Program-made: the position numbers and the translations under genes | Notes under the pieces: model-generated | What the model was told of the DNA's origin: nothing | Database searches by the model: none | The model's input: only the letters and a program-made list of their open reading frames with translations | Shown: positions 8,519-17,273 of the stretch, one piece after another | How positions within the stretch are numbered: position 1 is the first letter of the stretch | Layout: each line of letters opens with the position of its first letter | From: Paraburkholderia sp. BL21I4N1 | GTDB lineage: Bacteria > Pseudomonadota > Gammaproteobacteria > Burkholderiales > Burkholderiaceae | Direction: 5' to 3' | DNA length: 64,000 bases | NCBI RefSeq assembly: GCF_002973525.1 | Contig: NZ_PVEN01000013.1 | Span: 124,001 to 188,000, forward strand

Positions 8519-9247
8519 ATGCATACCGGTACAAAAAATGACAAGCGGTCGCGTGGGCGGCCTCGCAGCTACGATCCCGAGCAGGCGCTGAGCGATGCGC
8601 GAGACGCGTTCTGGGACGGTGGCTATTCCGGCACCTCGCTCGACGCGCTGAGCGAGTCGACGGGGATGAATCGGCCGAGCCTGTACGGCGCGTTCGGCGA
8701 TAAACACGCGCTCTATCTGAGTACGCTGGATCGATACGTCGAAAGCGGGCTTCAGGGCATGGAAGCCGCGCTCGCCGGAGATCGGCCTTTAGCCGATGCC
8801 TTGATGTCGGTATACGACGGTGCGCTGGCGATCTATTTGCCGGTTGGCGAGACGGCGCGCGGCTGTTTTCTGATCGGCACGGCGTTGGCGGAATCGAGAA
8901 CGGATCAGGAGGTTCGCGACAAACTCGCGGCGGGGCTGAATACGTTCGACGCCTCGTTTGAGCGACGCCTCGAACGCGCGAAGGCGTCGGGTGAGCTTGA
9001 TAGCGCGGCGAACCCCGCCGTATTGGCGAAGGTCGCCTCCGCGGTTCTGCACAGTCTGGCGCTGCGTTCGCGTGCGGGCGATTCACGCGCGTCGCTGCGC
9101 GCAACGGCAAAAGCGGGCGTCGCGTTGATCTGCGGCACGCCTGCCGAGCTGACGCGGAAGGTTGTTAGAAAGCCTCGTGGTGGTGGTGACGAGCGGGCCA
9201 CTGATGCGCTTGAAGAAACCCCCGCAAAACGCAAAGCGAACCGCTAA
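8519..9247 (+). CDS. TetR/AcrR-family transcriptional regulator
   Basis: A 242-residue repressor-type protein. The N-terminal helix-turn-helix is typical: YDPEQALSDARDAFWDGGYSGTSLDALSEST with MNRPSLYGAFGDKHALY as recognition helix region. The ligand-binding domain has ETARGCFLIGTALAE, seen in the group that regulates oxidoreductase and transferase genes. The C-terminal 35 residues are a charged tail beyond the usual length. Divergent from the GST gene, it probably represses both itself and the GST. Confidence 0.92.
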   Translation: MHTGTKNDKRSRGRPRSYDPEQALSDARDAFWDGGYSGTSLDALSESTGMNRPSLYGAFGDKHALYLSTLDRYVESGLQGMEAALAGDRPLADALMSVYDGALAIYLPVGETARGCFLIGTALAESRTDQEVRDKLAAGLNTFDASFERRLERAKASGELDSAANPAVLAKVASAVLHSLALRSRAGDSRASLRATAKAGVALICGTPAELTRKVVRKPRGGGDERATDALEETPAKRKANR

Positions 9248-9295
9248 CGAACGCTTTATGCCGCGAACCATGATCCCCATGATTTATCACTGCAA

Positions 9296-10018
9296 TTGCA
9301 CCGAGTGCGACCTGTGCTGACTTCCTACTTCTGGAGTGGGGACGCTATTCGCAGTCGCTACGTGAGCGACATCGTGCTGGCCGATACGCTCGACATCCCC
9401 ATGCCCCCGCCCCGTCTGCTGGCGGATTGGCAAAGGGAAATCGCGATGCACATGGTCCTCGAACCCGGTGACGTCGAAGTCATGCCGTTGGCGCGAGCGC
9501 GGGCGCGCTGGCCGGAGTACGGCCGCTGCGTGCAGGCCGTGTCCGACTGGACGCACGCGCTGGGATTGCCGGACACGCTCGCATCCAGTGATGTCGCCCT
9601 GATGGTCTGCCGAGGCGCGAGGTATCACCACGACGCCGGGCAATATGGCGGCGCGGCGTTCTGCAATCTCTTCCTGAGCGACGACCGCGGACTCGACGTG
9701 CATTTTCCGTCGGTCGGCCAACGCATTCCCCTGAAGCGAGGCACGGCGTTGATTTTCGACACAGGCCAGCCTCACGGCGTCATTCAGCGCGGCAGCAGCG
9801 GCTTTGATGCTGCCGATTTCGCCCCCGAAGAAGACTACGTGCAACTATTCCTGACATGGGAGCTGCCGATTGAAGACGCTCACGTAGCGCGAGCGCTCAA
9901 AATCGAGTTCGACGTCGCGCCTTCCTTTGCGTTGAAACTGGATGAAGAGCAAGTCCGGCTCGACGGCGAAAAAGTCGTGGTGTGCCCGGCGTCGGGACAT
10001 TGGCGTCCGGCCGGCTGA
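9296..10018 (+). CDS. 2-oxoglutarate/Fe(II)-dependent oxygenase-like protein
   Basis: About 240 residues. The centre has a double-stranded beta-helix pattern with a candidate HxD metal pair in YHHDAGQYGG and a distal His in FDTGQPHGVI, as in prolyl-hydroxylase-like oxygenases. Between them is CNLFLSDDRGLDVHFPSVGQ and a basic residue for 2-oxoglutarate could be the Arg/Lys in IPLKRGTAL. The substrate is not predictable. The start is uncertain: the frame opens at 9248 and 9296 is a TTG with no clear Shine-Dalgarno; GTG codons at 9305 and 9314 are alternatives. It stands between TetR (same strand) and the convergent inhA. Confidence 0.6.
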   Translation: MHRVRPVLTSYFWSGDAIRSRYVSDIVLADTLDIPMPPPRLLADWQREIAMHMVLEPGDVEVMPLARARARWPEYGRCVQAVSDWTHALGLPDTLASSDVALMVCRGARYHHDAGQYGGAAFCNLFLSDDRGLDVHFPSVGQRIPLKRGTALIFDTGQPHGVIQRGSSGFDAADFAPEEDYVQLFLTWELPIEDAHVARALKIEFDVAPSFALKLDEEQVRLDGEKVVVCPASGHWRPAG

Positions 10019-10035
10019 GCCGCCGTAACCTCTTC

Positions 10036-10713
10036 TCAAAGCAAGGCGGCTACCCGCGTAACGATCTCCCTGCGTCGCGCCAGCGAATCCGCTGACCGTT
10101 CCCGCACCGACTCCACGACGGACGGCGGCGCGGTCTCCGGGCTGCCGGCGTCGAACGGCGGAGCGGGCGCGTATTCGAGCTGCAGTTGAATCGCCTGCGC
10201 TTGCTGCTCACCGACCAGCTCACTTGCCAGCGTCAGCGCGAAATCGATGCCCGCGGTCACGCCGCCGCCGGTGATCAGATTGCCGTCGCGAACCACACGA
10301 TCTCGCACGGGAATCGCGCCCAATGGCGCGAGCAACTCGTGAAACGCCCAATGCGTCGTCGCCTTGCGTCCGCGCAGCAGGCCGGCCGCGCCCAGCACGA
10401 GGGCGCCGGTACAGACGGAGGTGACGAAGCGTGCCTGACCCGCTTGTCGCCGGATGAAGTCGAGGGTTTCCGGATCTTCCATCAGATCGCCGATTCCCGC
10501 ACCGCCTGGCACGCAGATCACGTCGAGCGGCGGGCAGTCGTCGAACGTGGTATCCGGTACGAGCGTGAGTCCGCTGCTGGATTTCAGCGGCGCGAGGTCT
10601 TTCCAGAGCAGATGAACGGTCGTATCGGGCAGCGAGGAAAAGACGTCGTGCGGCCCGGTCAGGTCGAGCTGCTGCACGCGCGGGAATACGAGCAAGCCAA
10701 TGTGAAGCGTCAT
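10036..10713 (-). CDS. inhA: Isonitrile hydratase (DJ-1/PfpI family)
   Basis: Hydrates isonitriles to N-substituted formamides; cytosolic. The 225 residues closely follow the Pseudomonas putida InhA pattern: FPRVQQLDLTGPHDVFSSLP, the acidic residue region PPLDVICVPGGAG, the nucleophile elbow TSVCTGALVLGAAGLL with the catalytic Cys, ATTHWAFHELLAPLGA, and a C-terminus with EYAPAPPFDAGSP. The ATG at 10713 has a GAGGT 8 bp upstream; longer forms have no support. It is divergent from an AraC/GlxA-type regulator whose own N-terminal domain belongs to the same DJ-1 superfamily, which suggests substrate-responsive control. Confidence 0.9.
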   Translation of the reverse strand: MTLHIGLLVFPRVQQLDLTGPHDVFSSLPDTTVHLLWKDLAPLKSSSGLTLVPDTTFDDCPPLDVICVPGGAGIGDLMEDPETLDFIRRQAGQARFVTSVCTGALVLGAAGLLRGRKATTHWAFHELLAPLGAIPVRDRVVRDGNLITGGGVTAGIDFALTLASELVGEQQAQAIQLQLEYAPAPPFDAGSPETAPPSVVESVRERSADSLARRREIVTRVAALL

Positions 10714-10845
10714 TGCAGTACCTCGTTGTTTGAATAGCGTGGCCTGCTCCACGTTCGGCAGGCAATGCGGGGATGGACAGACGAACTGTACGCAAGTACT
10801 GTGTGGCGGGAATGCCATATCGCCAACATTTCCCGCCAGGTTGCC

Positions 10846-11841
10846 ATGCATAAAGCGCTTCGATCGATCAACGTTCTCGCCTTCCCGGACGTGCAACTCC
10901 TCGACGTTTCAGGGCCATTGCAAGTGTTCGCCTCCGCGAACGAACTCGCGCGTGCGCGCGGCCTCGCTCCGTGCTACGCGCCGCGCGTGATCGCCGCTCG
11001 AGCGGGCACGGTCGTGTCTTCGGCCGGGTTGGGACTCGTGGCGCATGCGTTGCCGTCGGCTCGCACGCCGTCGGACACGTTCATCGTCGCGGGCGGAAGA
11101 GGGGTTCACGCGGCCTCGCGCGACGCCGTGCTGACTCGCTGGGTACGCCAGCACGCAGCCATCTCGCGACGGGTCGCGTCGGTGTGTACGGGCGCGTTTC
11201 TACTCGCGGCCGCCGGGCTGCTGGACGAACGCCGTGTCGTGACGCACTGGGCGCACTGCAATGAGCTTTTGCAGCAATACCCGGCGTTGCAGGTAGAACC
11301 GGATCGGATTTTCATTCGGGACGGCACGGTGTGGACCTCGGCGGGTGTGACGGCCGGTATCGATCTGGCGCTGGCGCTGGTTGAGGAAGATCTCGGCCGG
11401 TCAATGGCGCTCGACGTCGCGCGAGAACTGGTGGTCTTTCTCAAGCGGCCAGGCGGGCAGTCGCAATTCAGCGCGGCCTTGTCACTGCAACAGGACGACG
11501 ATCAATTCGGCGAGCTTCACGCATGGATCGTGGAGCACCTGACTGTCGATCTTTCGGTTGCGGTGTTGGCCGACCGCGTCGGCATGAGCGAACGCAGCTT
11601 CATGCGCCACTATCGCGCGCGGACCGGCAAAACGCCGGCGCGTGCCATCGAACAGATTCGTACCGAGGCCGCGTTAGGTTTGCTCGTGGATACGTCGTTG
11701 CCGATCAAGCGCATTGCGGCGCGATGCGGATTCGGCAGTGAAGAGACTCTGCGGCGCAGTTTGATGCGGACTATCGCGGTCACGCCACAGGCGTATCGGG
11801 AACGTTTTGCGTCGAGAGATAGCGAATTGGTCGAGTCATAG
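10846..11841 (+). CDS. GlxA-family AraC regulator with DJ-1/PfpI domain
   Basis: A 331-residue activator type. N-terminal DJ-1/PfpI-like sensor: INVLAFPDVQLLDVSGPLQV, a VCTGAFLLAAAGLLDE elbow that keeps a Cys, and VTHWAHCNELLQQYP. The C-terminal AraC domain has two helix-turn-helix units (VAVLADRVGMSERSFMRHYR and IKRIAARCGFGSEETLRRSL). The ATG at 10846 is preferred over an upstream in-frame start because homologues begin here. The divergent isonitrile hydratase is the obvious target. Confidence 0.92.
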   Translation: MHKALRSINVLAFPDVQLLDVSGPLQVFASANELARARGLAPCYAPRVIAARAGTVVSSAGLGLVAHALPSARTPSDTFIVAGGRGVHAASRDAVLTRWVRQHAAISRRVASVCTGAFLLAAAGLLDERRVVTHWAHCNELLQQYPALQVEPDRIFIRDGTVWTSAGVTAGIDLALALVEEDLGRSMALDVARELVVFLKRPGGQSQFSAALSLQQDDDQFGELHAWIVEHLTVDLSVAVLADRVGMSERSFMRHYRARTGKTPARAIEQIRTEAALGLLVDTSLPIKRIAARCGFGSEETLRRSLMRTIAVTPQAYRERFASRDSELVES

Positions 11842-11899
11842 CGCTATCGGGAAGCGCTCGGTCGCGCAAAAGTCCGATGCTTTACCTCCATAGCACATC

Positions 11900-11950
11900 G
11901 CCTCTGAATGAGCGTGCTTCAATGATTGCTCACATGGCACCTTCAGAGGC
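11900..11950 (+). promoter_or_regulatory. Inverted repeat enclosing the ribosome binding site of the next gene
   Basis: Perfect 9-bp outer arms gcctctgaa (11900-11908) and ttcagaggc (11942-11950), with a second pair tgagc (11909-11913) and gctca (11928-11932) inside. The right arm contains the AGAGG that serves as Shine-Dalgarno for the ATG at 11957. In RNA this would sequester the ribosome binding site. Alternatively it is a protein operator overlapping the promoter. Confidence 0.5.
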
Positions 11951-11956
11951 TATCAA

Positions 11957-13255
11957 ATGTCGACGTCAATTTCAGGCACGCCCCTGCGTGCCGCGACACC
12001 GATAACGATCCTTCCCGATCGGATCGGTGCTGGTGGAAATAGTGCGAGCCGAACTAAAGATGAACGGCAAGCTCTCCCCGCTATTTATCGTCATCTATTT
12101 CAGGGAGACGAAGCTTGCTCGCCGATTCAGGCAAACCGCATGGGCTATGCGGGTCGTGATGCGGCGGCCAACGCATCGCGAGGCATTGGTGCATTGGGAC
12201 AGATGGGCTGCTCCCACAACGGAAAAACCGGCGTAGCGCCTTTGCTGCGGATCGTTAAGGCTCGGTCAAACGATTTTGTGCGCGGTGCGTGCGACTTGCT
12301 GGGTACGGGCAATCTCGGCGGCAAGGAACTGCTGGGGTTGGCATCGAAAGGGTTGTCGGATGGGGCGACTGAGTTGGGCATCATGCCGGCGGTCCAAAGT
12401 CTGTCCGGCAACGTAAAGCAATTGATCTCGGATCCGAAGAATGAGCAGGCCAAATGGGACGTGGGCAATTCGGCGGCGCATCTTGCTGGCGGTCTCGCTG
12501 CCACGGCTGCGTCGTTCGTCTTTCCTCCCGCCGCGCTGGCGCCGTTGCTCCTGCCGAATTTTTCCGAAATCCATCATGCCGAGGATCTCCGGCACGAAGT
12601 GAACCGGTTGCGCGCACAGGGGCGCAATACCGAGGCCGATGCAATGCACACCATTTACCAGGAGGCCGCGCTAAATGCAACGCCGATCATCAACTGGTTC
12701 GGCTCGATCTATAAGTCGGCCATGCAACCAGCCGTCGAGACATTCGAGCTATCGCAAGGAAACACGCCGGGTGCTCCTCCAGCGGGCGGTGTACCGCACG
12801 GACTGGGCGATAACGCGGGAGAGGCTGCGAACCACTACTATGCGAGCGCTTTGTCCGAGCGGGCACAGTGTTTTGCAAACAACGCCAGGTCAAACCTGAA
12901 AGAGCTGAGTCAGAAGTCGGGCGTGGATACGGTAACGATTCTGTCGCGTGCCCCGCAGGTATTCGCGTGGCCATCGACGGGGCAGCCGATGCGGGTATTC
13001 GACAAGGCGATCGCGATCACCTATTCGAAGCGATCCGATTCGGTTTCCGCCCAGTTTCTCTCCTCGGGGAAGCACGGTCAATTCCAGGTGCCGATCATGG
13101 ACGGCATGACAACAGACCACCGGATGAAGCACCTTATCGTGGTGGGCGACATGCTGGACCCGGACAAAACGAAAGTGAGGTTCGATCTGTCAATGTATCG
13201 GGACGGCAAAGTCGGCAACCTCGCCGTTGCGGACCCCAGGCATTGCGCGGTTTGA
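11957..13255 (+). CDS. Unrecognised protein, effector-like composition
   Basis: A 432-residue protein I do not recognise. The first 60 residues are polar, Ser/Thr-rich and lack a Sec signal, as seen in type III or type VI secreted proteins. Residues about 165-200 form a hydrophobic, Ala-rich stretch (AAHLAGGLAATAASFVFPP) that could insert in or lie against a membrane. A Gly/Pro-rich linker follows at about 275, then a folded-looking C-terminal part with mixed strands. Base composition is lower in GC than its neighbours. No secretion genes, chaperone or PIP box are nearby. The AGAGG ribosome binding site lies within a hairpin. Effector role is a guess from composition. Confidence 0.6.
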   Translation: MSTSISGTPLRAATPITILPDRIGAGGNSASRTKDERQALPAIYRHLFQGDEACSPIQANRMGYAGRDAAANASRGIGALGQMGCSHNGKTGVAPLLRIVKARSNDFVRGACDLLGTGNLGGKELLGLASKGLSDGATELGIMPAVQSLSGNVKQLISDPKNEQAKWDVGNSAAHLAGGLAATAASFVFPPAALAPLLLPNFSEIHHAEDLRHEVNRLRAQGRNTEADAMHTIYQEAALNATPIINWFGSIYKSAMQPAVETFELSQGNTPGAPPAGGVPHGLGDNAGEAANHYYASALSERAQCFANNARSNLKELSQKSGVDTVTILSRAPQVFAWPSTGQPMRVFDKAIAITYSKRSDSVSAQFLSSGKHGQFQVPIMDGMTTDHRMKHLIVVGDMLDPDKTKVRFDLSMYRDGKVGNLAVADPRHCAV

Positions 13256-13325
13256 AGTCGAGCCGGTTCGACGCGGCGAAGAGGTGCGCGATGAAGCGAA
13301 CCTCTTCCATCGAACCCGCTGTTGC

Positions 13326-13688
13326 CTATCCCTTGAACTCCACCGAAACAAAAATCTTCCTGCACGGCTCAAGCACTTCCCACGTACCCTTGAATCCGGC
13401 CGGAATCAGAAACCGGTCTCCCGCCCGCACGGTTTTACTCGTCCCATCGGCGTCACGAATGACGGACACGCCGGCGAGAATTTCACAGTACTCGCTCTCG
13501 GTGAAGTTCACGCTCCATTGTCCACATGCACCTTCCCATACGCCCGCCGCGAGTTGACTGCAAGGGCTGGTGAAGTGGGTATGAACGGTCTGTAGCGGAT
13601 CGCCGGCCAGCACCGCCTCGGCCTTCGGCATGTACTCGATGCTCTCTTTCGCCGGCAGCGCGAAGTCCACGATGTTCGAAATGCTCAT
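13326..13688 (-). CDS. Cupin-domain protein
   Basis: A 120-residue single-domain beta-barrel protein of the cupin_3 (DUF861/EutQ-like) type. Visible family features are GVWEGACGQWSVNFTESEYCEILAG and AGDRFLIPAGFKGTWEVLE. The usual metal-binding His residues are largely replaced (E-S-E-Y-C-E), as in other members of this subgroup. It lies downstream of the potF-like gene on the same strand with a 140-bp gap, a pairing also consistent with amine metabolism. Function unknown. Confidence 0.82.
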   Translation of the reverse strand: MSISNIVDFALPAKESIEYMPKAEAVLAGDPLQTVHTHFTSPCSQLAAGVWEGACGQWSVNFTESEYCEILAGVSVIRDADGTSKTVRAGDRFLIPAGFKGTWEVLEPCRKIFVSVEFKG

Positions 13689-13827
13689 GATGTCCCAGTT
13701 AAAACGCGCAAAGACTGCAAGATCAAAAAAAGCGTGGCATACGCACCCACTGCATGCGCCACGCCGGAAAGACTCATCTTCGTTTGAAAGCCCACCATCC
13801 AGCTAATTCCTACTTACCGCCCGTCAC

Positions 13828-14946
13828 TCAACTACCCGATTTCAACTGCGCCCAAAGCCGATTTTCGAGTCGCATGATCGGCGCCGGTTGCGGCCGCATC
13901 AATGTCATCTTGTTCAGCACGGCTGCGGGTGGATAGACGTTCGTATCCTGTTCGATAGCCGGGGTCACGAACTGCCGCGCGGCCCGGTTAGCGGTCGGAT
14001 AAAACACTTCATTGGTGATATCCGCGCTGACCTTCGGATCTTCGATGTAGTTCATCCATTTCATTGCCGCTTCCGGATGCGGCGCATCTTTCGGAATGAC
14101 CATCACGTCCATCCACAGCAGCCCCGCGTCCTTGATATTCGAGAACCGGACTTCGTAAGCGCGCTTGGCCTCCGACGCGCGACGCAGGGCGATCCCCACA
14201 TCGCCCGAAAAACCGAACGCGACGCAGATATCGTTGTTCGCGAGATCGTTGATATAGCCGGACGAATTGAACTGCGTGATGTATGGACGGATTTTCTTCA
14301 GGACTTCGTACGCCGCCTGGTAGTCGCCGGGATTGGTGCTGTTGGGGTCTTTATGCATGTACTGAAGCACGGCGGGGAAAACATCCGACGCCGAGTCAAG
14401 GAAGGAGACGCCGCAACTTTTTACTTTCGACAGATTCGCCGAATCGAACAGCAGCGACCAGCTATCCACCGGCGCGTCGCCACCCAGCGCTTTCTTCACG
14501 GCTTGCACGTTATAGCCGATGCCGTCCGTGCCCCACGCCCAGGGCACGCCGTATTGATTGCCGGGGTCCGCATCGGCGATCAGTTTCATGAGTCCAGGAT
14601 CGAGATTCGCAAGATTCGGCATCTTCGACTTGTCGATCTTCTGATAGACGCCGGCTTCGATCTGCCGCGCCATGTAGCTCGATGTCGGCACCACGATGTC
14701 ATAACCTGAACTGCCTGCAAGCAGCTTCGCCTGCAGGGTATCGTCGCTGTCGTAACTATCGTATTTCACGTTGATGCCAGACTGCTTTTCGAAATTGGCG
14801 ATCGTGTCTTTCGCGATGTAGTCCGACCAGTTATAGACGTTCAGCGACGTGTCCGCGGCACATGCGGCGTTCATCGCGGTCAAAGCGGTCAGCGAGCACA
14901 GCAGCGTGCGGGTGAGCGAAAGCAGCGTGTTATGACGGGTCTTCAT
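13828..14946 (-). CDS. Periplasmic putrescine/spermidine-binding protein (PotF/PotD type)
   Basis: A 372-residue ABC-type binding protein for polyamines or related cations, exported by a Sec signal ending near AACAAD. Family marks: LNVYNWSDYIAKDTIANFEK, YDIVVPTSSYMARQIEAG, GVPWAWGTDGIGYN and DVMVIPKDAPHPEAAMKWMN. The ATG at 14946 has AAGGAG 9 bp upstream. No permease or ATPase gene is nearby, so it would have to use a system encoded elsewhere. The downstream cupin gene is on the same strand. Ligand choice between putrescine and others cannot be read from the sequence. Confidence 0.9.
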   Translation of the reverse strand: MKTRHNTLLSLTRTLLCSLTALTAMNAACAADTSLNVYNWSDYIAKDTIANFEKQSGINVKYDSYDSDDTLQAKLLAGSSGYDIVVPTSSYMARQIEAGVYQKIDKSKMPNLANLDPGLMKLIADADPGNQYGVPWAWGTDGIGYNVQAVKKALGGDAPVDSWSLLFDSANLSKVKSCGVSFLDSASDVFPAVLQYMHKDPNSTNPGDYQAAYEVLKKIRPYITQFNSSGYINDLANNDICVAFGFSGDVGIALRRASEAKRAYEVRFSNIKDAGLLWMDVMVIPKDAPHPEAAMKWMNYIEDPKVSADITNEVFYPTANRAARQFVTPAIEQDTNVYPPAAVLNKMTLMRPQPAPIMRLENRLWAQLKSGS

Positions 14947-15694
14947 TCTGCAATCTCCTTGGGTTCGATCTTCGATTTGTTGCCGACGCAACGGCGCGCA
15001 TCCATCACTGTCCATTCGCCCATGCGGTCACGACGATTGCGACGACATGACCAGCAGGACGAGACGAGGCGTGACGCCACCTGCCGCAGCGCAAGCGCAC
15101 AGCAAAGCGAAACGGGAGGCGTATAGGCGAACGTCGGCAGCCATTTCGCGCGAGCAAGCGAGCTTGCTCGACACGATCAGGCAGACGCATTGCAAACGCT
15201 CGGCCGCTAGCTAAACGAGCGGCCTACCGTATGCAACACAGGTTCGCGAAAAGAGAGGGGGGCTAAGGCAGAAGCGACGCGATTTCGTCGGTACGAACGG
15301 GAATAGCGGAGGGCGCTGCGATGACGTTATGCCGGCGCACTGAGCGGCGCGACAAGACGGTATCGATGGACAGGGGGCGGGATGGCGAAGCGCAGTTGCT
15401 CCCCTGATGAGCGATCGGACAGCCGGACAGGAACGTTCTTTCCCGACCAGGCTGGTATCTCACCAATGGACCACGGACTTTCACGATGGAACCCGAAGCG
15501 ACGTTGAGTAGACGTTCTCGCTGACGTGAACAACCACGCGACGAGAACCACCAAACTGCCGCCTTAGGATAGCCGAGCCATTATTTTCGTCAAAGGACTT
15601 TCTGACATGGACTCGTCATGGTCGCGCGTATTCACACACTATCGCGCGATGCAAGCGCGTGACATGCGCTCGCATCGGATGAACTCGTGATGCG
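14947..15694. other. Intergenic region with two hairpins
   Basis: No convincing gene in about 750 bp. Two strong inverted repeats stand out: cgagcaag and cttgctcg at 15151-15170 with a 4-base loop, and ggccgct/agcggcc at 15202-15224 with a 9-base loop. Neither is followed by a T-run on either strand. The region upstream of the potF-like gene likely carries its promoter. Short frames around 15263-15554 have no ribosome binding site. Confidence 0.5.
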
Positions 15695-15994
15695 TTACTG
15701 ACTGTTCATCGGCGCTTGCTGCATGGGCGCATTGGCGCCCGTTTGCGACGTGCCACCGGCCGGACTGCCGTAGCCGGTTGCATTCTGCGCGGCAACACGG
15801 GCTTCCGCTGCCTGGATATCGGCGGGATAGGTGGCGTCGGTGGCGACGGCCGGGTTGTAGCCGGCGTCTTCGAGTTGCTTCAACTGAGCCTTGACCTCTG
15901 CACGCGTGAGCGGCTGCTGATCGGATTGCGCGAACGCTGCCACGGGCGCAGCCAGCACGGCAACCAGTGCAACGGCTTTGATTAGCGAGTTCAT
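15695..15994 (-). CDS. DUF4148 small periplasmic protein
   Basis: A 99-residue exported protein. Signal peptide MNSLIKAVALVAVLAAPVAAFAQ is followed by the DUF4148 signature LTRAEVKAQLKQLEDAGYNPA and a low-complexity Gly/Gln/Asn tail. The family is abundant in Burkholderiaceae and has no established function. The ATG at 15994 has a very good GGAGGGA Shine-Dalgarno. It appears monocistronic. Confidence 0.9.
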   Translation of the reverse strand: MNSLIKAVALVAVLAAPVAAFAQSDQQPLTRAEVKAQLKQLEDAGYNPAVATDATYPADIQAAEARVAAQNATGYGSPAGGTSQTGANAPMQQAPMNSQ

Positions 15995-16166
15995 GATGCT
16001 TCCCTCCAGGAATTGTTTTATCCGGCACCGCAGCAATTTACGGCGCCCACTGAAGGAGTCTAGGAAGCCCGCTGTCTTGGGGAAACTACTGGTCGGTTAA
16101 TTCAGTATTGCCGCAAACAGTAAGTCGGCGCGCTGTAAGCCACGTCGTAAGACAGGACGAATCGCC

Positions 16167-17240
16167 TCACACGCCGTGGCGTACGTCGACCTTATAAGTC
16201 GTGACTTGCCGGTACGTGTCGCCGGCTTGCACGATGCCTCGATCCTGCTTGGCCATATTGACCTGGTTCGGAAAACCACCCGCTTCGAGACACAAGCCCG
16301 CATGCGCCTGATAGGCGATACCGCCGCGCCCCTTCTCGCCATTCAGCCAATTGCCGGTATAAAACTGTAAGCCGTGTTGATCGGTCGAGACGATCAACTG
16401 GCGTCCGCTGCCTGGATCGTACGCACAGGCCACTGGGCGTAGCGGCAATGTGCCGGCGTCCGCTGCATCGCGCAGCACGTAGCAATGATCGAATCCATGC
16501 GCCCGCGCCAGTTGCGCATGAGGCCAGTCCAGACGTGCGCCGATCGGCGCGCTTTGCCGGAAGTCGAATGCATTGCCCGCGACTTCCGCGAGCTGGCACG
16601 GAATCATCGCCGTATCGACTTCAAAAAAACGCTCGGCGTCGATCGACAACACGTGACCGCGAATATCGGTGCCAGGACGACCGGTCAGATTGAAGTACGG
16701 ATGGCTGGTCAGATTGAGCGGCGTCGCGGCGTCGGTGATTGCTTCGTAGGTAAGGGTCAGCGTACCGTCGTCGTCGAGCGTATAGCGCACTTGCGTGGTG
16801 ACGTTGCCTGGAAAACCCGCGTCGCCTTCGGGCGACTCCAGCCGCATGAGCAGCGCGCCGTTGTCCTCGCTCACGTCCCACAGCGCACGATGAAAACCCA
16901 CCGTGCCGCCGTGCAGCAGGTTCGCGCCTTCATTGCGATCGAGCGTGTACTCGATGCCGTCGAGCGTGAAGCGCGCATCCGCAATGCGATTCGCCCAGCG
17001 GCCGATCAGGCCGCCCATGTAAGTCGTGGCAGCCACGTAGTCGGCCGGCGTGTCATGACCAAGCAGAATATCGCCGAGACGTCCTGCACGATCCGGTGCA
17101 TGCCACGACACCAGCGTTGCGCCCAGGTCGCTGATGGCGACTTTCATGCCGTGCGCGTTGCGCAGCGTGAAGAGCCGGACGGGATCGCCGCCATGCAACG
17201 TGCCCCACGGCTCGGAAGAAAGTTGTGCGATGCTGATCAT
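16167..17240 (-). CDS. galM: Aldose 1-epimerase (mutarotase)
   Basis: Interconverts alpha and beta anomers of sugars; here likely D-xylose, given its place. The 357 residues span the full beta-sandwich. Motifs: GLIGRWANRIADARF (substrate Arg), NLTSHPYFNL with the general-acid His, and AHAGLCLEAGGFPNQVN with the catalytic Glu. It lies 33 bp behind xylR on the same strand and is probably co-transcribed with it. The C-terminal motif VTTYKVDV is typical of the family. Confidence 0.93.
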   Translation of the reverse strand: MISIAQLSSEPWGTLHGGDPVRLFTLRNAHGMKVAISDLGATLVSWHAPDRAGRLGDILLGHDTPADYVAATTYMGGLIGRWANRIADARFTLDGIEYTLDRNEGANLLHGGTVGFHRALWDVSEDNGALLMRLESPEGDAGFPGNVTTQVRYTLDDDGTLTLTYEAITDAATPLNLTSHPYFNLTGRPGTDIRGHVLSIDAERFFEVDTAMIPCQLAEVAGNAFDFRQSAPIGARLDWPHAQLARAHGFDHCYVLRDAADAGTLPLRPVACAYDPGSGRQLIVSTDQHGLQFYTGNWLNGEKGRGGIAYQAHAGLCLEAGGFPNQVNMAKQDRGIVQAGDTYRQVTTYKVDVRHGV

Positions 17241-17273
17241 GTCGTCGATCTAAATAAGAGAGTGAGGGCGCGC

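Noticed and set aside
11842..11956. PIP/hrp box for type III secretion
   Set aside because: No TTCGB-N15-TTCGB pattern is present upstream of the effector-like gene.
15151..15224. Terminator pair in the gap upstream of the potF-like gene
   Set aside because: Both hairpins lack T-runs on either strand, so only inverted repeats are noted.
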